A stretch of 64,000 nucleotides of DNA from NCBI RefSeq assembly GCF_947487605.1, contig NZ_CANKXK010000009.1:1-64000 (forward strand). Direction: 5' to 3'. Below the pieces are notes generated by a model that did no database searches, was not told where the DNA came from, and was given only the letters and a program-made list of their open reading frames with translations. This document shows positions 49,902 through 58,679 of this stretch, piece after piece. How positions within the stretch are numbered: position 1 is the stretch's first letter; the number at the start of each line of letters is the position of its first letter. The translations under genes were made by a program, and so were the position numbers. This DNA is from an uncultured Algibacter sp. GTDB lineage: Bacteria > Bacteroidota > Bacteroidia > Flavobacteriales > Flavobacteriaceae.

Positions 49902-50258
49902 CTATTCTAAATTTATATCATCTAATTCAAGCTCCTCTAAATCTAGATCTTCAAGTTCTTCAATTGCTTCTTCTTTTGCCTCTTTTTCCTTTTCTATTAG
50001 TTCTTGGGTATCAGCTACTTCTGTAGTGTTAAAAATGGCTTTGTAAATAGTAATAGATAATGCTACTGCGGTAAGTAAAAATGTAAATTGAATAATTTTT
50101 TTTATTTGACCACTTTTTTTTGAAAAGTAAAAAGCTGCAATTCCAGATAAAAGAGCAAAAATAGCTGGAAAAATAGCTAGGTTTGAAACGGGTAATACAG
50201 ATAGTATAATAGCTAAAATGGAAGCTATTAAGGCTAAAATGGTAAATAGTTTTTGCAT
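49902..50258 (-). CDS. Small membrane protein with acidic tail
   Basis: A 118-residue protein with three hydrophobic segments (LFTILALIASILAIILSVLPVSNLAIFPAIFALLSGIAAFYF, then FTFLLTAVALSITIYKAIF). An acidic C-terminal coiled-coil-like tail follows (LIEKEKEAKEEAIEELEDLDLEELELDD). The tail probably faces the cytosol or periplasm as a docking segment. I do not recognise the family. It lies 10 nt after the DUF3108 gene, so the two are probably co-transcribed. Confidence 0.7.
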   Translation of the reverse strand: MQKLFTILALIASILAIILSVLPVSNLAIFPAIFALLSGIAAFYFSKKSGQIKKIIQFTFLLTAVALSITIYKAIFNTTEVADTQELIEKEKEAKEEAIEELEDLDLEELELDDINLE

Positions 50259-50268
50259 AATAAAAGTA

Positions 50269-51030
50269 TTAATTTTTTAATCCAGAAGCAGATTTTATTT
50301 TTAGCTCGCCACTACCAACAGGGATTTTAAATTTGGCATATACAAGAATTTTATTCTCATCTGCTGTAAGCCATAATAAATTATTATTACTTCCTTGTAG
50401 CACATTAGAATTCGATCCTATAGCCAATTTGTAACATTCTTTTGTGCCAATAGCTGTATTAATAGTTTCTTTTCCAAGATAGGTAATTTGTGCTTTTGTT
50501 TCTTTTCTGTCAAATATAATTGTGAACGATTTGCGTTGCCCGTTACTCATATTTTCATAATCAAACAATCTTATATTATATAAAGTAGATACAATGTCTT
50601 TTGTGCCAGCTCCAATAGAAACATTTTTCTTTTCTACATTATTGTTCTTTTTAGTTTGAACAGACTTTACGGTTTTTGTTTTATGGCTGAAGGTGTATTT
50701 CATAGCTTTATAATAGCTTCCTTCATTTATATCTCTATTGTATAAATAGGGTGTTAAGGTTTTGGGGTTTACATAACTTTCATATAAATCTCTAATCTTA
50801 AAAAAATTATCCCATTTACTGTAGGTAGCAGCAGTACATTTTAGTCTAAGTAGAGTTGCTTTCGATGTTTTTACTTCGCTAGTCTGCATAGTAACTTGAG
50901 CAATATTAGTTAATATACCAGACATATTATAACTAGCTGTATAGGTTAATTTTTCATTTGTTCCTATAGTACTATTTTGTGCTTGAGTAGCAAATGATAT
51001 TAAAAAAATTAAAAGAAGAGATATGCGCAT
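50269..51030 (-). CDS. Exported DUF3108 domain protein
   Basis: A protein of 253 residues that starts MRISLLLIFLISFATQAQ (signal peptide); the track start at 51072 adds a hydrophilic stretch before it and is unlikely. The mature domain is all-beta, with KLTYTASYNMSGILTNIAQVTMQ, FKIRDLYESYVNPKTLTPYLYNRDINEGSYYKAMKYTF and LGKETINTAIGTKECYKLAI. These are typical DUF3108 blocks. It is probably periplasmic or outer membrane with unknown role. A minus-strand TATTTTTG box lies about 50 nt upstream. Confidence 0.87.
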   Translation of the reverse strand: MRISLLLIFLISFATQAQNSTIGTNEKLTYTASYNMSGILTNIAQVTMQTSEVKTSKATLLRLKCTAATYSKWDNFFKIRDLYESYVNPKTLTPYLYNRDINEGSYYKAMKYTFSHKTKTVKSVQTKKNNNVEKKNVSIGAGTKDIVSTLYNIRLFDYENMSNGQRKSFTIIFDRKETKAQITYLGKETINTAIGTKECYKLAIGSNSNVLQGSNNNLLWLTADENKILVYAKFKIPVGSGELKIKSASGLKN

Positions 51031-51140
51031 TTTAGATAATAATTTTTTATTGTATAATGAAGCAGGATGCATTTATTGTGCCAAAAATACGATGCTTTGT
51101 ATAATTAAGCTAATTTTTTAATATGGCGATTTGTAAACCT

Positions 51141-51169
51141 TTGTTTAGCTGATAATTATCATATTTTTG
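51141..51169 (+). promoter_or_regulatory. Promoter of the universal stress protein gene
   Basis: TTG (51141-51143), an 18-nt spacer and TATTTTTG (51162-51169) match the Bacteroidota consensus. The track start at 51167 lies inside the -7 box, which supports the later ATG at 51209. Confidence 0.6.
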
Positions 51170-51208
51170 ATAGTTGATGTACATTATATTTATAAAAAAT
51201 ACTACATC

Positions 51209-52051
51209 ATGAAATCGATATTACTGCCAACAGATTTTTCGAAGAACTCGGTTAATGCCATACACTATGCTATGAACCTTTTTAAAGATGTAGAATGCCA
51301 ATTTTATATTCTGAATGTACAAAAAGCATCATCATTTTTAACAGACGATATGATGGTAGTTTCTTCTTCGGCTACTTTATATAATACCATTGTTGATGCA
51401 GCTAAAAAATCTATAACAAACATCATTTCAAAAATAGAAAAGAAATATGCTAATATGAATCATGAGTTTCACTCACTGGTTGATTATGATAATTTTATTG
51501 ATTCCATAAATCAAGTTTCAGAGAAGTTTGAAATTGATTTAATAGTTATGGGAACCAAGGGAGCCGCTGGTTTAGAAAAAATGATTTTTGGAAGTAATAC
51601 GGTACGTGTAATGCAGCGTTGTAATAAGCCAGTTTTAGCTATACCTAATGGTTGTAAATATCATGCAATAGACTCTGTGGTATTTGCGACAACAAACTTA
51701 AAGCAATTTAAAGTTGAAGATTTTAAGCCGCTAATCTATATTTTAAACACTGGAAATTCACAACTAGATATCTTGCATTTGGCAGACCAGAATCATATAG
51801 CTTATGATGCTTTTGATAATATGACGTTTTTTAATACTCACTTTACTAATGCTAATCACGAATTTATTGATACAAATAGCAAGGATTTGTTTAATACGGT
51901 TCATAATTATTTAATTAATAATAACATTAAAATGCTCTCAATAGTCAATAAAAAACACTCCTTTTTAGAACGATTGTTCAATAAACACGATGTTGAAACA
52001 TTTGGATTTAAAATTGATATTCCACTTTTAGTTATGCAAAGTTATAACTAG
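51209..52051 (+). CDS. Universal stress protein family (double UspA-like)
   Basis: A protein of 280 residues starting MKSILLPTDFSKNSVNAIHYAM, the classic UspA opening. VMGTKGAAGLEKMIFGSNTVRVMQRCNKPVLAIPNG completes the first domain with its ATP-type GxxG..G(S/T)NTxxVM motif. The second half is a degenerate UspA domain (CKYHAIDSVVFATTN...KIDIPLLVMQSY). Tandem USPs are common in Bacteroidota and respond to starvation or redox stress. It is convergent with the DsrE/cytochrome cassette and has its own promoter. Confidence 0.9.
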   Translation: MKSILLPTDFSKNSVNAIHYAMNLFKDVECQFYILNVQKASSFLTDDMMVVSSSATLYNTIVDAAKKSITNIISKIEKKYANMNHEFHSLVDYDNFIDSINQVSEKFEIDLIVMGTKGAAGLEKMIFGSNTVRVMQRCNKPVLAIPNGCKYHAIDSVVFATTNLKQFKVEDFKPLIYILNTGNSQLDILHLADQNHIAYDAFDNMTFFNTHFTNANHEFIDTNSKDLFNTVHNYLINNNIKMLSIVNKKHSFLERLFNKHDVETFGFKIDIPLLVMQSYN

Positions 52052-52093
52052 TCTATGGTGTTAAATAACTCAGAATCGTTTTTAGTAAAACAA

Positions 52094-52138
52094 AAAAAGA
52101 ATAAGGTCTAGTAGGTATTAACTAGACTTTATTCTTTT
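52094..52138. terminator. Bidirectional terminator between the USP gene and DsrE
   Basis: AAAGAATAAGGTCTAGT pairs with ACTAGACTTTATTCTTT (one G-U pair), a 17-bp stem with A/T runs on both sides. It serves the two convergent genes. Confidence 0.82.
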
Positions 52139-52155
52139 AAATAAAGAAGGAGTAA

Positions 52156-52575
52156 CTACTGTCCTTCTTTTATATATCCCCAGCCTTCATTTTGTTTCGT
52201 TACAATTTCTAGAATGCCATCGGGTACGCTTCTTACACCTTCAATAATATCTGAAGCTTCTGCCTTATGACGTTTCATTGTGCCTTCGCAAATAACAAAA
52301 TCGACATTGTTTTTTTGAATAAGATTAGCAATGTCTTCTGCTACCACAGACTTTTCCTTTAATACCATTTCCATAGCGCCACTATACATAACAACTTCAA
52401 ATTGTGAATTTGGATATGCTGCCGACATTGCTTTTACATGCCTAACGGTAGACTTATGAACACTTGTATTATTACTAGTAACGTCAAATACTATTTTAAC
52501 AGGTTCTTCTTGCGAAAAAGTTATTGCTGTAATAAGGCTCGCTATTAATAATGTGAAAATTTTTTTCATAATCAT
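52156..52575 (-). CDS. Exported DsrE family protein
   Basis: This 139-residue protein has a signal peptide (MKKIFTLLIASLITAITFSQ). A DsrE/DsrF-like fold follows: VKIVFDVTSNNTSVHKSTVRHVKAM, FEVVMYSGAMEMVL, NNVDFVICEGTMKRHK. The single mature cysteine (ICEGTM) is in the position of the DsrE active Cys. Related proteins carry or relay sulfur. It is the third gene of a tight operon after a dihaem cytochrome and a Tat-exported protein, so a periplasmic sulfur or redox role is likely. Confidence 0.85.
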   Translation of the reverse strand: MIMKKIFTLLIASLITAITFSQEEPVKIVFDVTSNNTSVHKSTVRHVKAMSAAYPNSQFEVVMYSGAMEMVLKEKSVVAEDIANLIQKNNVDFVICEGTMKRHKAEASDIIEGVRSVPDGILEIVTKQNEGWGYIKEGQ

Positions 52576-52585
52576 AATTGTTTAG

Positions 52586-53263
52586 TTATTCGCCTGCAAA
52601 AATATACCCACAACCTTTTGCTTGTGCTTTTCCAAGAGCCCATACGCCAGATGGCACTAATTCAATATCTGAAATAATACCCGCTACCCAGTCTTTGTAA
52701 ATTTCTTCGGCGTTTCCACCGTTTTTTTCTGCATATTTTCCACTATACACTTGGAGGGCTAAATTACAAACGCAAAAGAGAGCACCTCTTCCTTGCATTT
52801 CTTTAATGCCTCCAGGGCCGTTAATAGGGTAATCGCCATCTTGTGGTTCGTGCCATGGATTTCTTAGCGCAAAATCTTTTGTGTGATCTTTTACTCCGAA
52901 AAATTCGCCTAATTTATATTTTGCCCAAGTTTCATCATTTAATGCTAAAGGAATAGCGGAATGACGTAAAACGGACATTGCTGTTATGTCGGTATCTGGT
53001 GAATCTGTTGAATTGTGAGATAAGTAAAATGCCCAATTCCAAAGAATAGGTAAACCTGCATGTGGTGTCGAGCCATCATATACTATACGATGTGTGCCTT
53101 TAATTTTGTCGAACCAATTTTCTGTAGCTTTCATTCCTTTAACGTCAAAAGCTTTTGTGCTTGCGTAAATTGGATTTGCTAGCACAGATATTGTACTTGC
53201 TGTAGCTCCTAGGGCTAGGGCTCCTAAAAATTGCCGTCTTGAATTACTGTCATTTGTTTTCAT
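52586..53263 (-). CDS. Tat-exported protein of unknown function
   Basis: A 225-residue protein with a twin-arginine signal (SRRQFLGALALGATASTISVLANP). The mature part has conserved-looking ILWNWAFYLSHNSTDSP, HSAIPLALND and AQAKGCGYIFAGE, and a CVCNLALQ pair. Tat export implies folding in the cytosol, often with a cofactor. I do not recognise the family. Spacing (3 nt from the cytochrome gene, 10 nt to DsrE) shows it belongs to their operon. It may be a partner of the TsdA-like cytochrome. Confidence 0.78.
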   Translation of the reverse strand: MKTNDSNSRRQFLGALALGATASTISVLANPIYASTKAFDVKGMKATENWFDKIKGTHRIVYDGSTPHAGLPILWNWAFYLSHNSTDSPDTDITAMSVLRHSAIPLALNDETWAKYKLGEFFGVKDHTKDFALRNPWHEPQDGDYPINGPGGIKEMQGRGALFCVCNLALQVYSGKYAEKNGGNAEEIYKDWVAGIISDIELVPSGVWALGKAQAKGCGYIFAGE

Positions 53264-53266
53264 AAT

Positions 53267-54307
53267 TTACTTGGTTTTAGTTATATTGTATTCTTGTTTA
53301 TAAAATGCCATTATTGGCTGAAATGGTCCTAATTTATGTTGTTCAATAGGGAAGTTATCTGCATAAGGTGGGTAAGGTGTAGAAACGGGTTTTTTCTTTA
53401 TATCTGGAAAGTCTTTTTCTGGGTTTGATTTTTGAGGGCGATCGTGCATATTAATAAACCCTGCAACATCATAGGCTTCTTCATCGGTTAAAACAGGAGC
53501 ATCATATGTAGCAAGTTCAAATGGCATGTTTCCTTTTATAAATTTTGCTGCAGTAATAACTCGCGTCATGCCAGCGCCATTATTAAATGAATCGTCTCCC
53601 CAAAGAGGTGGGTATTCATAACTATAACCATCAGCGTATAATGTGCCTTGTCCATCTATTCCATGGCAAGTAACACAATGTTGGGTAAACACTTTTTTGC
53701 CATTATCAAGGTTTACTGCTCTATTAGGTATTTTAAGTTTTAAAAATCCTTTGCCTTTTATTTCTCCATCTTCTGGTGCAAACCGGCTTAACCATTTTAA
53801 ATAAGCAACCATGCCTTTCATTTCTTTACTTTCAAGTGGTAATACGCGTCCATTCATACTACGTTCCATGCAGCCATTTATACGTTCTTCTATAGTGCCG
53901 ATTTTATTTTCGCGCCCTCTAAATTGTGGAAACCTTTGTATGATTCCTATTAGTGGCGCAGAATATGGTTGTGTTCCTAAACCTAAATGGCAATTTCTAC
54001 AAGCTAACCTGTTATTTTGATACACCATATCTGGGTTTCCATTGTCTGTCCCTATATATTTTGGTGTTTTTTGAAATAGTTCGAATCCATATTTTAGAAG
54101 TTCATTGTCTTTAGAGTCTGGTAATGTTGAAACATCATAATTCATATAATAAATATTAGAAATCTTGTTTTTGGATTTAAACAAATCTAAAGGGATAACA
54201 TCGAAACAACAGCACAGAGTTAAGAAAGCGATTACTAATATTGAACCAAAGTACATAAATACTAGTCTTCTAATTTTTTTGTAAAACGGTGGTACTTCTT
54301 TGTTCAT
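53267..54307 (-). CDS. Dihaem c-type cytochrome, thiosulfate dehydrogenase (TsdA)-like
   Basis: This 346-residue protein has one N-terminal membrane helix (FMYFGSILVIAFLTLCCCF) and two haem sites, CRNCH and CVTCH. QRFPQFRGRENKIGTIEERINGCMERSMNGRVLP and MKGMVAYLKWL match TsdA and related periplasmic dihaem cytochromes that join thiosulfate to tetrathionate or do the reverse. Maturation would need the CcsBA encoded at 34-37 kb. It is the first gene of a three-gene operon with a Tat protein and a DsrE protein. The sulfur substrate is inferred only. Confidence 0.88.
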   Translation of the reverse strand: MNKEVPPFYKKIRRLVFMYFGSILVIAFLTLCCCFDVIPLDLFKSKNKISNIYYMNYDVSTLPDSKDNELLKYGFELFQKTPKYIGTDNGNPDMVYQNNRLACRNCHLGLGTQPYSAPLIGIIQRFPQFRGRENKIGTIEERINGCMERSMNGRVLPLESKEMKGMVAYLKWLSRFAPEDGEIKGKGFLKLKIPNRAVNLDNGKKVFTQHCVTCHGIDGQGTLYADGYSYEYPPLWGDDSFNNGAGMTRVITAAKFIKGNMPFELATYDAPVLTDEEAYDVAGFINMHDRPQKSNPEKDFPDIKKKPVSTPYPPYADNFPIEQHKLGPFQPIMAFYKQEYNITKTK

Positions 54308-54429
54308 AATTAATTAAAATAATTCGTTAAGGTTATATTAATTTAGGGTGTAATTTAACTATACCAGATAGCCGTTTAGACTATTAAGCTTTTGGAGCTA
54401 CTTTTTTAATTCTAGGAAGTGAATCAAAA

Positions 54430-54462
54430 AAAAATATTCTTGATTCGGAGAAGAATATTTTT
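54430..54462. terminator. Terminator downstream of the PFOR-like gene
   Basis: AAAAATATTCTT (54430-54441) pairs perfectly with AAGAATATTTTT (54451-54462), with A/T runs on both sides. It lies 59 nt past the PFOR-like stop and separates it from the cytochrome operon. Confidence 0.75.
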
Positions 54463-54520
54463 AAAAATATCTTCAATTTACAAAAAAGTATCTTTTTATA
54501 TCAATTTGTTTTGCGATTTG

Positions 54521-57500
54521 TCATTTTTTGTAAGTTAATTGCTTTTTGATTTTGTTATTTTGAATTAATTTAAACCTGTTAACAGGGGTAGAGAATGCCA
54601 TGTTTAAATACTTGTCAAATCTTCTATCTACTTGTTTTTGAATCTTTAATATTCGAGAATTATATACTTCTTTATTATTTTCGAATAATTTTGAAAAACG
54701 TTTCTCCAGTTTTAAATAGTCTCCAATTTTTATTGAAGGTATATTAGAATCTAACTGAAGTGTATTTAGTTTTTTTTCTGATTGTCTTGGATCGTTTCTA
54801 TATAATAGCCATTGGCCAGAATCTACTGCTGCTTTATGATATTGACTTGGATTTTTCATGTCGATACCATGAGAATCACTATGGCAATAGGCAATTATTA
54901 TGGATGGGCCATCAAAACTTTCTGCTTCATTAAAAGCTTTAAGAGTTTGGTCTTGGTCTGCACCAATAGCAACAGAAGCCACATATACATTATTGTAAGT
55001 CATTGCTAATAACCCTAAATCTTTCTTTTGTTTTTGTTTTCCATTATAGGCGAACTTTGTTTGTGCTCCGTAAGGTGTAGATTTAGAGGCTTGAGCGCCT
55101 GTATTATCGTAAACTTCGTTGTCTAAAACAAGAATATTTACATTGGCACCACTAGCCATAACATGATCTAGTCCACCATATCCAATGTCGTATGCCCAAC
55201 CATCACCACCAACTATCCATACACTTTTTTTAATTAAATTATCGACTACATTTAGCAATTGCTTTGCTACTGGAGATTGAATTTTTTTAAGCTGTTCTTT
55301 TAATGTTTCAACAAGTAATCGTTGATTACTAATTTCAGTTTCAGTTGTTTGTTCGTTATTTAGAATGTCGTGAACCAAATCGAAGTTTAATTGTGGTAAT
55401 AAGGATTCTAAAAGTTGTTTTGCTTTTTGTTTTTGTTGGTTTATTGAAATCCTAAAGCCTAGTCCAAATTCGGCATTATCTTCAAACAGTGAATTCGACC
55501 AAGCTGGACCGTGTCCGTTTTTATTTTGAGACCAAGGAGTTGTAGGTAAAGCACCTCCAAAAATAGAACTAGCACCTGTTGCGTTGGCAATTAACAATCT
55601 ATCGCCAAACAATTGGGTTATTAGTTTTAAATAGGGTGCTTCACTACAACCTTCAACACCACTTGAATATTTGAATAAAGGTTCTTGTAATTGTTGTTGA
55701 CTCACTTTTGTTGTATCAATTTTTGTTCTATCTAATTCTGGAATCGATTTAAAGTAATTCCAATTAGTTGTTTCTTTTTGTGTATTTTCACTTTTATTAA
55801 CCATTTTTAAAGCCTTAACAAGACAAGCATCAACACAATTATTACAGCTATTACATTGTTCGTGATTTATTTGAATTGTGTAATTCATTAAATCAAAATC
55901 TTCAGAGTTTATCTTTTTTAATGTATTAGGAGCTTCATTTGAAATTTCATCATCATATACTTTAATTCTTAAAGCAGCTTGAGGACATGCCATACTACAT
56001 GCACCACATTGTGTGCACAAATTTGAATCCCAATCGGGTATGTATTTACCAACCTGAAACGGATTGAATTTAGAAGTGTTGGTTTGAAAAGTCCCATCGG
56101 TAGGTAATAAGCTTACAGGTATACTGGTTTCGTTGTTTTTAAGCATTTTGCCTAAAAGGCTATTACTGAATTCGTTATCAAATTCTGATACAATAGATTC
56201 TTTTTTATACCCATATGAGGTATCAACGCTGTAGATAAAGTCTCTTAAATCAATTATAGATTCATCATAGATTAAATCTGTTTTAATAGCTAAGAAACAG
56301 GCATGAAGTTCAGAAATTGATTTTAAATTTGAAATATGATTTTCTCTGATTTCATCAAAATTTACAATCATTAGATTGATGTTTTTTTCAATTACTTGAT
56401 ATTGTTTGTTAGCAGATAAAGATTGCCAAAATGCTTTAGACGTTTGTGAAGTATTAACCAGTAATGTGCCTCCTGGTTTTAAATTGTTTATTGCGTTGTC
56501 GTTTTGTGCGAAGTATGCATTTTGGCAACCTATAAAATCGGCTTGTTTTATTAAATATGGGGCTTTTATTTGTTTATTGTTTATGCGTAAATGTGCTACA
56601 TTGCTTGAGTTTGATTTTTTATAATCTAGCTCTGTATAGCCTTGAACAAAAGTGTCGTCTATGTTTTCAATGAGTTTTAAAGTGTTTGTGAAACTCTTAG
56701 AAATAGCTTTGCTTTTATCTTGATAGAAAATAGCTTGATAAGCGTTGTTTTCTAGTTTTATATTTTCAGAATAGTCTAAACTCAAATTTTTAACATCGTC
56801 ATTTATTCCAATGGTGAAATTGTTTTTTGGAAATTCTAATTTTAAGTTTTTGAAAATAGCATGAACCATATTAGGGGTAAATTCTTTTGAAGACAACCCG
56901 TAGCGGCCTCCAACGGTTTTAGGAAAAACACTTAATTGATTATTCTGAAATGCCTTAGTGATAGATTGAAGCACATCTAAATATAGTGGTTCGCCAGAAG
57001 AACCAGGTTCTTTTGTTCTATCTAGAACTGCTATCGATTTTATTGATTTTGGTAACGCTTCAATTAGATGTTTTGTGCTAAATGGTCTAAACAATCTAAT
57101 TTTAATGAGTCCGAATTTTTCTCCTTGCTTGTTTAGCTGATTTATAGTTTCTTCTATAGTTTCAGTAGAGGAAGCTATTGAAATAATTAGTTGTTCTGCA
57201 TTTGAATGTCCTATATAGTCGAAAAGCTTGTATTTTCTGCCAGTTAGTGTCGCAAATAAATCCATGTGCTTTTGTACAATATTTGGGCAGTTATCATAGA
57301 ATAGGTTAGCAGCTTCTCTACTTTCAAAAAACACATCTGGCCCTTGAGCGCTTCCTCTAAGACCAGGTTTGTTTGGATTTAAAGCTCTATTTTTATGTTT
57401 AAGGATGGCATTTGAATCCATCATGAATTGAATGTTTGCATCAGAAACAGTTTCAATTTTAGATAATTCATGAGACGTTCTAAATCCGTCAAAAAAGTGA

Positions 57501-58006
57501 ATAAATGGAATTTGAGATTCTAATGATGCCGTTTGGGCTATTAGGGAAAAATCTTGTGCTTCTTGAACTGATGCACTAGCTAACATGGCATATCCAGATT
57601 GTCTTACAGCCATAATATCGCTATGGTCTCCAAATATTGATAGAGCATGTGTAGCAATACTTCTGGTTGCGACATGAATTACATTTGGTGTAAGTTCGCC
57701 CGCTATTTTATACATATTTGGTAGCATCAATAATAAGCCTTGAGATGCTGTGAATGTAGATACTAATGAACCTGTTTGTAAAGCTCCATGCATCGCGCCT
57801 GCAACACCTGCTTCACTTTGCATTTGAAATACAGAAGGAATATCTCCAAAACAGTTTAGCTTTTTTTCTGCACTATACTGCTCTACAAGTTCGCTCATTT
57901 CTGAAGCTGGAGTGATTGGGTATATTGGAAAAACCTCATTGGTTTTATAAGCAATTCTTGCAACGGCTTCGTTGGCTGTTAGAATGCTATATTTTGAAGT
58001 TTTCAT
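54521..58006 (-). CDS. Pyruvate:ferredoxin/flavodoxin oxidoreductase (NifJ)-like, degenerate proximal cluster
   Basis: This 1161-residue protein has the full domain order of one-chain PFOR. Retained features are VFPIYPITPASEMSE (pyruvate site), FQMQSEAGVAGAMHGAL (Glu), ATRSIATHALSIFGDHSDI (Arg), the domain VI clusters CTQCGACSMACP and CNSCNNCVDAC, and GGDGWAYDIGYGGLDHV with a TPP site. By recalled alignment, the proximal [4Fe-4S] Cys are largely gone: GVEGC for CxGC, ATGASS for ATGCSS, and YCHSDSHG for Y(A/T)PCINHG. The domain III glycine motif (GLGADGTVGANK type) is replaced by YQDKSKAISKSF. NTGGQ is NTGAQ. It follows osmC across a hairpin with no room for its own promoter. Confidence 0.9.
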   Translation of the reverse strand: MKTSKYSILTANEAVARIAYKTNEVFPIYPITPASEMSELVEQYSAEKKLNCFGDIPSVFQMQSEAGVAGAMHGALQTGSLVSTFTASQGLLLMLPNMYKIAGELTPNVIHVATRSIATHALSIFGDHSDIMAVRQSGYAMLASASVQEAQDFSLIAQTASLESQIPFIHFFDGFRTSHELSKIETVSDANIQFMMDSNAILKHKNRALNPNKPGLRGSAQGPDVFFESREAANLFYDNCPNIVQKHMDLFATLTGRKYKLFDYIGHSNAEQLIISIASSTETIEETINQLNKQGEKFGLIKIRLFRPFSTKHLIEALPKSIKSIAVLDRTKEPGSSGEPLYLDVLQSITKAFQNNQLSVFPKTVGGRYGLSSKEFTPNMVHAIFKNLKLEFPKNNFTIGINDDVKNLSLDYSENIKLENNAYQAIFYQDKSKAISKSFTNTLKLIENIDDTFVQGYTELDYKKSNSSNVAHLRINNKQIKAPYLIKQADFIGCQNAYFAQNDNAINNLKPGGTLLVNTSQTSKAFWQSLSANKQYQVIEKNINLMIVNFDEIRENHISNLKSISELHACFLAIKTDLIYDESIIDLRDFIYSVDTSYGYKKESIVSEFDNEFSNSLLGKMLKNNETSIPVSLLPTDGTFQTNTSKFNPFQVGKYIPDWDSNLCTQCGACSMACPQAALRIKVYDDEISNEAPNTLKKINSEDFDLMNYTIQINHEQCNSCNNCVDACLVKALKMVNKSENTQKETTNWNYFKSIPELDRTKIDTTKVSQQQLQEPLFKYSSGVEGCSEAPYLKLITQLFGDRLLIANATGASSIFGGALPTTPWSQNKNGHGPAWSNSLFEDNAEFGLGFRISINQQKQKAKQLLESLLPQLNFDLVHDILNNEQTTETEISNQRLLVETLKEQLKKIQSPVAKQLLNVVDNLIKKSVWIVGGDGWAYDIGYGGLDHVMASGANVNILVLDNEVYDNTGAQASKSTPYGAQTKFAYNGKQKQKKDLGLLAMTYNNVYVASVAIGADQDQTLKAFNEAESFDGPSIIIAYCHSDSHGIDMKNPSQYHKAAVDSGQWLLYRNDPRQSEKKLNTLQLDSNIPSIKIGDYLKLEKRFSKLFENNKEVYNSRILKIQKQVDRRFDKYLNMAFSTPVNRFKLIQNNKIKKQLTYKK

Positions 58007-58030
58007 GTGGTGGTGTTTTAGTGAGTTGAA

Positions 58031-58062
58031 AAAAATGGCTACTTTAATGAGTAGCCATTTTT
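58031..58062 (-). terminator. Terminator/attenuator between osmC and the PFOR-like gene
   Basis: A perfect 13-bp stem, AAAAATGGCTACT / AGTAGCCATTTTT, with a TTAATG loop and a T-run on the minus strand. Only about 24 nt separate it from the PFOR-like ATG, leaving no space for a promoter. It probably lets some transcripts through and sets a lower PFOR-like level. Confidence 0.75.
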
Positions 58063-58071
58063 AAAAAAGAT

Positions 58072-58626
58072 TTACTCTTTTACAATTTCAATTGAAACTG
58101 GAGTAGGGTTTGAAATCATATCAAACACTGGGGAGAATTTTGCCAACCTTTCTAATTGTTCAGCAGAAGCATCAGACTTAACTTTTAGTTGCATAGTAAT
58201 ACCATTGAAGCCAGTTCTTACTTCGGGATCTAAGCCTAAAAAGCCATGTAAATCGGCATTTCCCTTAATAGTTGATTGTGCGCCTTCTATTTCTATGCCA
58301 TTTGCTGCGGCATGGTATACCATTGCTCCTGTTAAGCAAGAGCTTAATGCGTGAAGGACTACTTCTGGAGGAGTCGCTGCCTCATCTTGCCCTAATAATA
58401 CTTGAGGGTGGCTACATTCCATAGTAAATGTTTCTTCTCGAGAAGCATCTTCTTGTCCAGCGCCATAAAAACTTTTAATACTTGATACACAATGTCCACC
58501 ATCTATCCAGTTGTTCTTAGCTCTAAATTCAAATTTTGCTAATTCTGGTTGCTCTTGAATGTGGTTAATAGTGTCTACCAATTGATCTACGTTTACGCCG
58601 TTTTTTACATTTGTTGTTGTAATCAT
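58072..58626 (-). CDS. OsmC family thiol peroxidase-like protein
   Basis: This 184-residue protein has the OsmC/Ohr fold and its two cysteines (TMECSHPQVLLGQDEAATPPEVVLHALSSCLTGAM). Family members reduce organic hydroperoxides or bind thiol or persulfide compounds. The YHAAANGIEIEGAQSTIKGNADLHGFLGL block is typical. It is the first gene behind a predicted sigma-54 promoter and an activator gene. A terminator-like hairpin lies between it and the PFOR-like gene. The pairing with an iron-sulfur enzyme suggests protection against, or use of, a reactive sulfur or oxygen species. Confidence 0.9.
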   Translation of the reverse strand: MITTTNVKNGVNVDQLVDTINHIQEQPELAKFEFRAKNNWIDGGHCVSSIKSFYGAGQEDASREETFTMECSHPQVLLGQDEAATPPEVVLHALSSCLTGAMVYHAAANGIEIEGAQSTIKGNADLHGFLGLDPEVRTGFNGITMQLKVKSDASAEQLERLAKFSPVFDMISNPTPVSIEIVKE

Positions 58627-58679
58627 TTTTTCTAAATTTTAATTATTAATTGATTTTTTTAAATGTTTGCTATGTTTAA

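Noticed and set aside
49844-50026. 60-aa plus-strand ORF
   Set aside because: Antisense shadow of the acidic tail of the 118-aa membrane protein.
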